Shown in pieces: positions 29,701 to 32,500 of a DNA stretch of 32,500 nt; the stretch's first letter is position 1; every line of letters begins with the position of its first letter. The notes under the pieces are model-generated. The model was not told where the DNA came from and ran no database searches. It saw only the letters and a program-made list of their open reading frames with translations. The translations under genes were made by a program, and so were the position numbers. This stretch comes from Symbiodinium natans. Lineage: Eukaryota; Sar; Dinophyceae; Suessiales; Symbiodiniaceae. The stretch is taken from positions 584,093-616,592 of the forward strand of contig CAJNDS010001968.1 of assembly GCA_905221605.1 (NCBI GenBank), in the 5' to 3' direction.

Positions 29701-32179
29701 AGCCTGCAGACTTGGCGCTTCAATAAACAGACATGGGGGTTTAGGGTTTCGGGTGTAGGGCTTAGGGACAACATGGGGCCCCTAAATGTCCCAAGTCGTA
29801 GGATTAATTCTCATAATAAGGACCCCAATAAGGTGCTCCAAGTATCGTAAACCCCCACAATTGCCCTCTCAGCTATGAGAAGATGCATTCAGCACTTCTT
29901 GGGTCGGTGTGGGAATCACACGCTGCCAGAAGGCTCGACGGATCGCACGGTTTCGGAGAAAGAGGGTTTAGGGTTTAGGATTTAGGGTTTAGGGTTTAGG
30001 ATTTAGGGTTCAGGGTTCAGGGTTTAGGGTTTAGGGTTTAGGGTTTAGGGTGGCCTTCCTCAATACAAGGAAGTGATGCGCGTGGAGCATCTTTCTTCTG
30101 CGCTGTGTTCGGCACTCCACCGTTCGGACATTGCGGTGATGGACTTCACCCCATGCCGTCCTTGCGACATTTGTTTCGATGTTGAATCCACCCCCCCTAA
30201 TTTTTACGATCCCTGTATTCACTTGAATAAGGAAGAGTCTTTTGACTTGTTCCGGGTTCTTAAGCAACTAGTAGTATACTAACAGTCCTTAACAGGGATT
30301 ACAATAAGGGGGGTACTTTAATCCCTAGTAACCCAAACACCTGAATGTTTTTACCCATTTACGATTCCACCTACGGATTACACCATCAAGTGCACAGGTG
30401 TCCTTGTTGCGAGTTTGACGTGTTCCTTGTTGCTCAGGGGCTTGGGACTCTTTCTGTGCATCCTCAGTCTGAGCACCTGTACCACTCAGAACCCGCGCGC
30501 GGGGGGGGGGGTTTGTTCTTTCCGGAGTTTTGCGTGTTTATAGGGTCTGGGGCTTCGTTTTGGGCATAAAAGGGCTTGAGCCTCACGATTTGTGGTTCCA
30601 AACCCTGCTCCTCAACTCTTAGCAAAGCCCAAAGGCCCCCCCCCCCCCCTGTGCTTTCCAGGAGATACAGGAAGAGATCAGGGCGCTCGACAGCCACTTC
30701 AGCAGCTCGCATTGCGTATTTGGTTTCCCTACTAACCCCTCTTGCTCCCCTCCTCTCGCACCCACGTCGTTCTGAATCCCTAACCCTAACCCTGAACCCC
30801 AAACCCTAATCCCTAAACCCTAAGCCCTGAACTCTGAACCCTATAAGCCCTAAACCCCTAAACTGTCTGTAGGCACACCCTAAACCCTAAACCCTAAACC
30901 CTAAACCCTAAACCCTAAACCCTAAACCCTAAACCCTAAACCCTAAACCCTAAACCCTAAACCCTAAACCCTAAACACGGCCCCGAGGGTCCATTTCTTG
31001 TTGTTCAACGCCCGGTTCTTCGCGAGCACGTCCAAAGATACGAAAAGTCTTCAACTAAAGCAGTCAGCAAAACCCGAAACCCTAAACCCGAAACGCAAAA
31101 CCCGAAACCCCAAAGCCTAAACACTAAACCCTAAACCCTAAAACCTAAACCCTAAACCCTAAACCCTAAATCTCATCCAGCCCAGGTAGTACCGTCGCGC
31201 GCACCCGCGCGAAGTTCGAAGTTCTCACCGGGGCCAAGGCCGTATCTGAGAGCTCAGCCCCCGAATCTGCTAAGGCCACCCAGGAAGTTACTACCCCAAA
31301 CCCTCAACCCTCAACCCTCAACCCTAAACCCTAAACCCTAAACCCTAATCCCTAATCCCTAAACCCTAAACCCTAAACCCCAAACCCAAAACTAACTTAT
31401 TAGCCCTCTCAGGGTCGTCAACCTCACTGTGCAAAAGCCAATCGAACCCAGTGCGAGGTCGTCATTACCAAAGCAGCCTTCCTCTCCTGGCTCACGGACA
31501 GCTTCGGGTTTAGGGTTTAGGGTTTAGGGTTTAAGGTTTAGGGTTTAGGGTTCAGGGTTTAGGGCTTAGGTTTAGGGTTTAGGGTTTGGGGTCTGGGGCT
31601 CACGGACAACTTCGGGATGAGGGGCTAGGTGTGTAGGGTTTAGGGTTTATAGGGCTTTGGGCTTCAGGGTTTCGGGTTTAGGGAATGTAGGGCTTTGGGT
31701 TTAGGGTCTGTAGGGTTTGGTGTTTTATGGACAATGTCGGCAACTTCAGTTTGTAGTGGTTCTTGGTTTTTACCTCGGGGCGGCCATACGCCCTGAACCC
31801 CAAAGTGTACAGGGTGGGGCCCCCTAGTTATAAGTAGAGTTATAAGGGCCCTAAATTGGGTTATAAGGACCCTAAGTTAGGTTATAAGTCCCTTAACTAC
31901 AGTTAGTATAGTAAGGGGGCCCCACCCTGTAGGTCAAGGGTGCAAACGAAGGGTTCAGCATTCGCGGGTCGGCACTTGACTCGGGCTTAGCAGGTTTGGC
32001 TTCGTTTTTGCCCTAAGCCCTAATCCTTATAATCCCTAAACCCTAAACCCTAAACCCTAAACCCTAATCTTCATAATCCCTAAACCCTAATCTTCATAAT
32101 CCCTAAACCCTAAACCGCAGGTTCTCATTCACGGGATCCCAGGTGGAGGTCATTTCGAGCATCGGGGCCTCTGCATTAG
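10787..32179 (+). CDS. Single-domain voltage-gated cation channel gene (26-exon model, whole span)
   Basis: A six-transmembrane voltage-gated cation channel of the plasma or an internal membrane is read as exons listed separately. Seen in order: S1, S2 with the Y-x-x-E-x-x-x-K charge-transfer pattern, S3 with NIFDLL, S4 with a basic residue at every third position, the S4-S5 linker YELKLMVLGVISGMRA, S5, pore helix TLFRCFTDGC, S6 ending FNLIMAIFIDNV, then a helical tail. Reading phase closes across the junctions, often only if GC or GA donors are allowed. Family knowledge: voltage moves S4, the linker pulls on S6, and cations pass the pore; four subunits would be needed. Ion choice cannot be read with certainty. 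The start codon and stop are not assigned; exons upstream of 10.1 kb may belong to it. Introns hold telomere-like arrays and small transposons. Confidence 0.8.
11147..11194 (+). CDS. Channel N-terminal exon AEENHNLYLDSGNEAK
   Basis: A 48-nt exon, phase 0/0, preceded by a CCCTAAA array ending in agccag and followed by donor gtgggg and a long poly-C tract. It encodes the acidic stretch AEENHNLYLDSGNEAK. No domain is recognised. A second frame is also open but reads less like protein. Confidence 0.5.
11204..11236. repeat. Poly-C tract in intron
   Basis: About 30 C with one T, ending 35 bases before the acceptor at 11270. It can serve as a polypyrimidine tract or form an i-motif. Similar runs lie at 6151, 9915, 17111, 26684 and 30639 (C) and 18327, 21092 and 30500 (G). 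Confidence 0.85.
11271..11306 (+). CDS. Channel N-terminal exon ESSLISEGWYWN
   Basis: Acceptor gtgtcag, 12 codons in phase 0/0, donor gtaaca. It lies just after the poly-C tract, which can act as a polypyrimidine tract. Another frame (KLIDFRRLVLERN) is open longer but would not keep phase with the flanking exons. Frame choice is therefore inference. Confidence 0.4.
11640..11695 (+). CDS. Channel pre-S1 exon
   Basis: Acceptor ggttcag, donor gtaagg, phase 0 to 2. It encodes RRATLFFDVVPPIVIDSR, amphipathic and partly hydrophobic, just before the S1 exon. A CCCTAAA array lies on its left and a TTTAGGG array on its right. It may form a pre-S1 helix or the first part of S1. Confidence 0.6.
11774..11935. 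mobile_element. 160-bp element with AAGGAGGGACCC ends
   Basis: Left ctaaggagggacccttataa and right complement ataaggagggacccctagaa form imperfect terminal inverted repeats. Its right part (gtgggtc-tt-gggga-gaag-agtcccttct) is clearly related to 21355-21415, so it is a short relative of the 2.5-kb element. Confidence 0.6.
12108..12169 (+). CDS. Possible exon or old exon copy, VPLSESCEPETAKPSSSSEG
   Basis: Acceptor tagtgcag, donor gtgggc, encoding WVPLSESCEPETAKPSSSSE. It would break phase between the flanking channel exons, so it may be a chance frame, an alternative exon or another gene. The stretch 11940-12410 is otherwise array-free and unassigned. Confidence 0.28.
12418..12525. repeat. 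GGGTAACATTT repeat, second copy
   Basis: TGGGGTAACATTTTGCATTT, CTCAATAAGGAATAGAAATT and ATCCCAACCATGAACTAG match 1736-1832 with about one change in six. Dispersed non-coding repeat. Confidence 0.65.
12586..12686. mobile_element. Hairpin MITE (TTGGGATG family), second copy
   Basis: Same plan as 17763-17862, with more mismatches between the arms (AGCAGTCCTTAAAAGGGAT against CAGTCCTTTAGAGGGAT). It ends about 40 bases before the S1 exon. Confidence 0.65.
12728..12883 (+). CDS. Channel S1 exon
   Basis: The exon begins after a C-strand array ending ctaag, in the phase left by the previous exon. It encodes NLNSLENVTLGAEIANVLLI followed by GISVNHQQNMSEEDKAMW and a hydrophilic S1-S2 loop. VTLGAEIANVLLIGISV is the S1 candidate. 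The end is ambiguous: donor GTGTAT after 12883, or a GC donor after 12872 that gives a clean phase-0 join to S2. The longest channel exon, at about 150 nt. Confidence 0.7.
13274..13386. mobile_element. Hairpin element with CTTGGTAGCCCA / TGGGCTATCA ends
   Basis: Inner arms ACCCTTTTTGTTTGGTTCT and AGAACCAACCCAAAAAAGGGT pair; outer ends pair more weakly. One copy seen. Confidence 0.5.
13555..13608. repeat. 54-bp hairpin directly before the S2 exon
   Basis: AACTGGATACGATTTTTTAG at the left pairs with CTAAAAATATAGTATCCAGT at the right around the loop ACATTAGACATGT. It ends 11 bases before the exon and would lie at the 3' end of the intron. It is either a tiny transposon or an RNA structure near the acceptor. 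Confidence 0.65.
13620..13678 (+). CDS. Channel S2 exon
   Basis: Acceptor agacag, encoding AVEITFLSFYLMEAAGKMLV. Y-L-M-E with K four residues after the E matches the gating charge-transfer centre of S2 in voltage sensors. A GC donor (GCGACT) at 13679 leaves phase 2, which closes with the next exon. A 54-bp hairpin ends 11 bases before the exon. Confidence 0.8.
13895..14008. mobile_element. Hairpin element with TTGCTTAAGAACCC ends
   Basis: Left TTGCTTAAGAACCC and right GGGTTCTTAAGCAA are exact complements; the interior is T/G-rich. GGGTTCTTAAGCAACTAG recurs alone at about 30255. Confidence 0.6.
14327..14362 (+). CDS. Channel S2-S3 linker micro-exon
   Basis: A 36-nt exon between cacccaag and gtggtgg. 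It encodes YGTRWYFCGPDR, the usual S2-S3 linker pattern of this superfamily (aromatic W-F ... GPD-R/W before the S3 sequence N-x-F-D). Phase 2 in and phase 2 out; its last AG joins the G of the S3 exon to make Arg. Confidence 0.8.
15155..15300. mobile_element. 145-bp inverted-repeat element with GGTACTATAG-type ends
   Basis: Left TACTATAGCGGGAGGGGGG then TCCAAGGGGGGTA pairs with the right complement TACTATAGGGTTCTTAAGGG then TTCAAGGGGGGTATG. The centre repeats gggagccttaggga about four times. Confidence 0.6.
15676..15795 (+). mobile_element. 120-bp TA-flanked MITE, copy 3
   Basis: Same family, in the intron before S3. A few substitutions near 15760. Its right TA abuts a second, unrelated hairpin element (15798-15895). 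Confidence 0.88.
15798..15895. mobile_element. 98-bp hairpin element with perfect 19-bp inverted ends
   Basis: Left end CCCTAAGGGTCCATGTACC at 15798-15816 and its exact complement at 15877-15895. Directly abuts MITE copy 3. No second copy seen. Confidence 0.7.
16016..16091 (+). CDS. Channel S3 exon
   Basis: Acceptor gcggcccag, donor gtctgg, encoding NIFDLLCVLLSLADLGIW and LYVQLQQ. The N-x-F-D start is the conserved S3 signature; its Asp faces the S4 charges. A CCCTAAA array lies upstream and a TTTAGGG array starts a few bases after the donor. The intron before it carries a 120-bp TA-flanked element, a hairpin element and two further repeats. Confidence 0.88.
16492..16720. repeat. Degenerate ACCCGCAAAA tandem repeat
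   Basis: CCCGCAAA or close variants recur about eight times between 16555 and 16635 at uneven spacing. It lies in the S3 intron with no array units. Open frames on both strands here are repeat artefacts. Confidence 0.55.
16796..16842 (+). CDS. Channel S3-S4 loop exon
   Basis: Acceptor gcagcag, 15 codons plus 2 nt, donor gtgcag. It encodes VKDNPLDLQVVMPHG, then W completed by the next exon. Phase 0 from S3 and phase 2 into S4 both fit. It is the extracellular or lumenal loop and start of S4. Confidence 0.65.
17479..17546 (+). CDS. Channel S4 voltage-sensor exon
   Basis: It encodes LIKMLRLARLARLIRTLRF then EIF. Lys or Arg sits at every third position, six times in a row (K3, R6, R9, R12, R15, R18), the hallmark of a voltage sensor. 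Acceptor ccaaag, donor gtgcct, phase 1 out. Here the arrays are reversed relative to most exons: TTTAGGG on the left, CCCTAAA/CCCTGAA on the right. Confidence 0.92.
17763..17862. mobile_element. 100-bp hairpin MITE (TTGGGATG family), full copy
   Basis: Arms of about 45 bp, from TTGGGATG to CATCCCAA, enclosing ACTA-CAGTCCTTAATAGGGAT and its complement. Near-perfect hairpin. Related copies at 12586-12686 and 30270-30330. Confidence 0.75.
18305..18349. repeat. Poly-G tract
   Basis: G-rich run ending in about 24 consecutive G. It lies in the intron between S4 and the S4-S5 linker. Confidence 0.85.
18490..18556. repeat. GTAGACCCCAAGTAGTAGGA repeat (several copies)
   Basis: Related stretches lie at 14595-14655, 18490-18556 and 29774-29836 (ACCCCAA-TAGTAGGAT ... 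ATAAGGACCCCAATAAGGT). Possible relatives are at 772-829 (complement) and 14997-15056, which match each other well (CCCTAAATAATAGGGGCCG). Short, non-coding, intronic. Confidence 0.6.
18616..18662 (+). CDS. Channel S4-S5 linker exon
   Basis: After acceptor cccccag it encodes YELKLMVLGVISGMRA when joined to S4 in phase 1, the amphipathic S4-S5 linker. No GT lies at the right place. A GC donor at 18663 or a GA donor at 18672 (adding ATL) both leave phase 0. A CCCTAAA array lies upstream and a TTTAGGG array downstream. Confidence 0.8.
19229..19990. repeat. AT-rich tandem repeat, about 260-290 bp units
   Basis: The motif TATGCGAATTTAGCTACTAG recurs at 19332, 19594 and (diverged) 19882, followed each time by GCCCAATTTGACTCAAGTGA. 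A second motif TTGTTGAGCAACTAAT recurs at 19252 and 19750. About three diverged units. Confidence 0.75.
19995..20690. repeat. AT-rich repeat, about 125-130 bp units
   Basis: GGTTCTACYTACATAACRATG followed by CTGAAGTATTCA-TAAAGACCAC and CTGAAAA-GCACAA recurs at about 19998, 20128 and 20582. Two tandem units and one separated unit. Confidence 0.65.
20710..20965. repeat. 250-bp imperfect palindrome with A-rich and T-rich arms
   Basis: A/C runs (ccaaaa) on the left mirror T/G runs (ttttgg) on the right. The core arm TTCTCCGGGACTCT (20823) pairs with AGAGTCCCGGAAAA (20863). It could form a large cruciform or RNA hairpin. Confidence 0.65.
21110..21265. repeat. TA/TTTA microsatellite block
   Basis: Alternating (TA)n and TTTA/ATTT runs with a few CATATATG breaks, directly beyond the inner right end of the nested element. 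Confidence 0.8.
21556..21630 (+). CDS. Possible exon, QYHASQALPKKIRNHREA
   Basis: After acceptor gggttcag the frame reads QYHASQALPKKIRNHREAA and stops. Protein-like, but it does not fit between linker and S5 of the channel. Perhaps a skipped or foreign exon. The minus strand is also open. Confidence 0.25.
21821..21940 (+). mobile_element. 120-bp TA-flanked MITE, copy 4
   Basis: Same family, full length, TA on both sides, in the region between the S4-S5 linker and S5 exons. Confidence 0.9.
22313..22360 (+). CDS. Channel first half of S5 (candidate exon)
   Basis: Acceptor gctttag inside a degenerate TTTAGGG array, 16 codons in phase 0/0, donor gtaggg. It encodes CWAPLAWLLSAFLLGT, hydrophobic as expected for the start of S5. 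Without it the linker-to-S5 distance is roughly ten residues short for the family. With it the hydrophobic stretch is rather long, so this is tentative. Confidence 0.4.
22832..22904 (+). CDS. Channel S5 exon
   Basis: Acceptor tgcttcag, encoding AAMIYSAAIFTTSITFGIA then REYQD, donor gttcag, phase 0 to 1. Hydrophobic with the aromatic and Thr pattern of the S5 end. It follows the linker exon only after more than 4 kb, most of it a nested AT-rich element. A poly-purine mobile-element copy starts right after it. Confidence 0.8.
22915..23135. mobile_element. GGGGCCTGAATTATT element, right after the S5 exon
   Basis: CAGGGGCCTGAATTATTGGA at 22944 is the complement type of ATTATTCAGGCCCCTG at 6256 and ATTATTCAGACCCCTA at 26754. 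The interior is AT-rich and array-free, so it is probably a diverged mobile element. Confidence 0.45.
23640..23886 (-). repeat. Degenerate CCCTAAA/CCCCCTAAA tract
   Basis: Loose C-strand units, ending in several CCCCCTAAA 9-mers, directly before the turret exon. Confidence 0.75.
23895..23949 (+). CDS. Channel S5-pore turret exon
   Basis: It starts in the phase left by S5 and encodes MFGQSTSGDEMQTVGDS, then Met split across the junction. A GC donor (GCAGCT) at 23950 closes exactly onto the pore exon to give GDSMFTLFRCFTDG. CCCTAAA variants lie upstream and a TTTAGGG/TTGAGGG array downstream. Confidence 0.75.
24008..24165 (+). repeat. TTGAGGG variant array
   Basis: A run of about twelve head-to-tail TTGAGGG units, then GGCAGTGTTTAGGGCTGA, then about four more. 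One variant has been locally homogenised. It follows the turret exon. Confidence 0.9.
24613..24690 (-). repeat. CCCTGAA variant array before the pore exon
   Basis: About ten to eleven pure CCCTGAA units directly before ctgcacgcgtggcccag and the pore exon. The exact C-strand variant differs from its neighbours (CCCTAAA at 24588-24612). Confidence 0.9.
24708..24790 (+). CDS. Channel pore helix and selectivity-filter exon
   Basis: It encodes FTLFRCFTDGCVARDGRP followed by LNELLAQEWG. T-L-F-R is the pore helix pattern shared with Nav, Cav and bacterial channels. The filter reads T-D-G-C, near the T-x-[D/E]-x-W signature of calcium-type and CatSper-type pores but with Cys where Trp is usual. An acidic filter residue is consistent with a cation pore, perhaps Ca2+ (inference). 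Acceptor ggcccag; GC donor (GCACCT) at 24791, phase 1. Confidence 0.88.
25254..25292 (+). repeat. TTTAGGC variant array
   Basis: Six units of TTTAGGC within a TTTAGGG region, just upstream of the pre-S6 micro-exon. Confidence 0.85.
25349..25383 (+). CDS. Channel pre-S6 micro-exon LMWVIPYAVAS
   Basis: A 35-nt exon, acceptor cttctgag, donor gtgcat. It supplies LMWVIPYAVAS between pore and S6, matching the W-x-x-P-Y/F start of S6 in this superfamily. Phase 1 in, phase 0 out. Both flanks carry TTTAGGG-strand arrays. Confidence 0.75.
25500..25745 (+). repeat. TTTAGAGGG higher-order array
   Basis: Units TTTAGAGGG, TTTTACAGGG, TTTTGGAGGG and TGTTAGAGGG in a repeating order. A block of about 70-90 bp (TTTACAGGGTTTTGGAGGGT) recurs at 25550 and 25700. 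Confidence 0.8.
26073..26104 (+). CDS. Channel S6 exon, first half
   Basis: A 32-nt exon after cactcag encoding VFMYVGVTLG and the first two bases of Leu. The GC donor (GCCGCG) at 26105 and phase 2 close exactly onto the next exon, giving VTLGLFNLIMAIF. Confidence 0.82.
26600..26800. mobile_element. Poly-C-bearing element, copy 2
   Basis: ACAGTATTCCCTTAG, a poly-C tract of about 40 (26684-26726), AAAAACAAACAAAAACA, ATTATTCAGACCCCTATA and GGGGGAGGTGG. Second copy of the element at 6088. Confidence 0.55.
26923..27022 (+). repeat. TTTAGGG array
   Basis: About fourteen units with two TTCAGGG variants, in the intron within S6. Confidence 0.88.
27213..27260 (+). CDS. Channel S6 exon, second half
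   Basis: Acceptor tctttccag, encoding FNLIMAIFIDNVGLS. F-N-L-I-M-A-[IV]-F is the near-invariant S6 gate motif of eukaryotic voltage-gated cation channels. No GT closes the frame to the following exons; a GA donor (GACTGA) at 27261 does. The alternative GT after ttcg would add ATDRF and change phase. Confidence 0.85.
27428..27469 (+). CDS. Channel post-S6 exon (candidate)
   Basis: Acceptor ctttcag, donor gtttgg, phase 2/2, encoding ATSDGESTLEMGS. It fits between S6 and the next coiled exon without disturbing phase. No domain recognised. Confidence 0.4.
27781..27865 (+). CDS. Channel C-terminal helical exon
   Basis: After acceptor cgcgcag the best frame gives LSEVMANQMQRKLQEISN and TAANVEVDIK, amphipathic and likely a coiled coil after S6. 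A second frame is open but is Gly/His-rich and less protein-like. GC donor at 27866. C-strand arrays upstream, G-strand arrays downstream. Confidence 0.55.
28330..28456 (+). repeat. Longest perfect TTTAGGG array
   Basis: About seventeen uninterrupted heptamers, followed by GGGTGCGG variants to 28515. Intronic, between two C-terminal exons. Confidence 0.92.
28560..28610 (+). CDS. Channel C-terminal exon EQLLRLTMLSKTFGVSK
   Basis: Acceptor cgtgccag, 17 codons in phase 0/0, encoding EQLLRLTMLSKTFGVSK, then a stop unless spliced. The GA donor GACTGA at 28611 repeats the hexamer used after S6. Helical, cytosolic; no named domain. Confidence 0.5.
28633..29095 (+). repeat. Degenerate TTTAGGG region
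   Basis: Nearly 400 bases of G-strand units with many TTTTGGG, TTTAGCG and TTTAGGTT variants. The phrase GGGTTTTGGTGGGG recurs at 28651 and 28710. Confidence 0.85.
29150..29253. repeat. TTAGTAGTAG-GTAGGTAA repeat, copy 2
   Basis: Second copy of the repeat at 5392-5487, with TTAGCCTTCAGTTCCCCTGG and ATACTGGACCAC at its right end. 29100-29116 carries a shorter echo of that end. Confidence 0.65.
29600..29668. repeat. CT-rich microsatellite
   Basis: CTCTCT runs with CTGCTCTC interruptions. The surrounding 29430-29700 is T-rich and array-free; nothing else seen. Confidence 0.8.
30070..30135 (+). CDS. Channel C-terminal exon EVMRVEHLSSALCSALHR
   Basis: After acceptor atacaag it encodes EVMRVEHLSSALCSALHR then SDIA, donor gtgatg, phase 0/0. 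The frame stays open for some 190 nt more, so the end is uncertain. Resembles a helical regulatory segment; no named domain. Confidence 0.5.
30270..30330. mobile_element. Hairpin MITE (TTGGGATG family), truncated copy
   Basis: Only the inner left arm TATACTAACAGTCCTTAACA and a short right arm remain, so this is a partial copy. Confidence 0.5.
30662..30713 (+). CDS. Channel C-terminal coiled exon EIQEEIRALDSHFSSS
   Basis: Acceptor gctttccag preceded by a poly-C tract. It encodes EIQEEIRALDSHFSSSH, charged and heptad-like. The end is either a GC donor at 30714 (phase 1, joining the next exon through Cys) or GTATTT at 30716. Confidence 0.55.
30880..30977 (-). repeat. Long perfect CCCTAAA array
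   Basis: About fourteen uninterrupted units in the C-terminal part of the gene. More C-strand units follow at 31070-31170 and 31295-31385 around the exon at 31186. Confidence 0.92.
31186..31241 (+). CDS. Channel C-terminal exon STVARTRAKFEVLTGAKA
   Basis: After acceptor cagcccag the frame continuing the previous exon gives STVARTRAKFEVLTGAKA, donor gtatct. Reading through would add VSESSAPESAKATQEV, also protein-like, so the exon may be longer. CCCTAAA variants lie on both sides. Confidence 0.5.
31413..31507 (+). CDS. Channel C-terminal exon with VITKAAFLSWLTDSFG
   Basis: Acceptor ccctctcag, donor gtttag that is itself the first unit of a TTTAGGG array. All three frames are open. The frame in phase with both neighbours ends QCEVVITKAAFLSWLTDSFG, like the helix next to regulatory segments of channel tails (inference). 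Its last 20 bases are partly copied at 31596-31616. Confidence 0.45.
31596..31616. repeat. Partial copy of an exon end
   Basis: GGCTCACGGACAACTTCGGG repeats the end of the exon at 31488-31508 (GGCTCACGGACAGCTTCGGG) with one change, about 107 bases downstream inside the intron. Confidence 0.75.
31810..31929 (-). mobile_element. 120-bp TA-flanked MITE, copy 5 (inverted)
   Basis: Full-length copy in the opposite orientation, TA on both sides, in the intron before the last exon. It shows that either orientation is tolerated. Confidence 0.9.
32121..32179 (+). CDS. Channel C-terminal exon FSFTGSQVEVISSIGASAL
   Basis: Acceptor aaccgcag at the end of a C-strand array, donor gtccag, encoding FSFTGSQVEVISSIGASAL in phase with the preceding exon. 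Last exon seen; the gene may continue beyond the window. Confidence 0.5.
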
Positions 32180-32500
32180 GTCCAGGTACCCTAACAAACT
32201 TCTATCCTCACTCTCCCAACCCCGACTGGGCACCTTAAGCCCCGCCCCCCCTGGAATTCCAAGGTTTAGGGTTTAGGGTTTAGGGTTTAGGGTTTATGCG
32301 GTTTAGGGTTTGGGGTTTAGGGTTTTGGGGTTTCGGGTTTAGGGTCACAGTCGGGGAACTATGTTTCTCACCTTAGTTCGGGTATTCGTAACCCCAAGTT
32401 TACAGTACCCATGAGCCTGCAAGTAAGTCAGTCCAAATTCCAGGCCTTGAACCCTAAACCCCAAACCCAAGCCCGAAGACCCTTCCAGTAAGCCCTAGAC

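Noticed and set aside
30464-30802. 112-codon minus-strand open frame
   Set aside because: It overlaps the + strand exon at 30662 and ends in translated array units; a shadow frame.

Overview
The window looks like nuclear DNA of a complex protist, most probably a dinoflagellate. Four observations point there. (1) Runs of the heptamer TTTAGGG/CCCTAAA are scattered through the whole 32.5 kb in both orientations. (2) Coding sequence comes only as very short exons (about 30-150 nt) in a much larger intron mass. (3) Many introns appear to start with GC or GA instead of GT. (4) The best-read gene is a voltage-gated cation channel, a family known to be expanded in dinoflagellates. The organism call is inference. 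No bacterial-type gene, rRNA, CRISPR array or convincing tRNA was seen.

Layout. 1-5.7 kb (+ strand): many small candidate exons of one or more unidentified genes; the best supported are two exons that join into an EF-hand loop (3554-3597 and 3978-4035). 5.8-10.1 kb: more candidate exons, including a possible start (ATG at 5844). 10.8-32.2 kb: one + strand channel gene in which S1, S2, S3, S4, S4-S5 linker, S5, pore, S6 and a cytosolic tail can be read in order, in 26 exons. Reading phase closes from exon to exon with plausible AG acceptors and GT, GC or GA donors. About 1.5 kb of coding sequence is spread over 21.4 kb; the 5' start and 3' end are not fixed.

The introns are the striking part. 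Most consist of telomere-like arrays, and an exon is usually preceded by the CCCTAAA strand and followed by the TTTAGGG strand. Between the arrays lie small inverted-repeat elements (MITE-like): a 120-bp family present five times, each flanked by TA; at least eight other hairpin or repeat families; and a 2.5-kb AT-rich nested element inside the S4-S5/S5 intron region. No transposase gene was recognised. All exon calls come from reading alone; transcript evidence would settle them.
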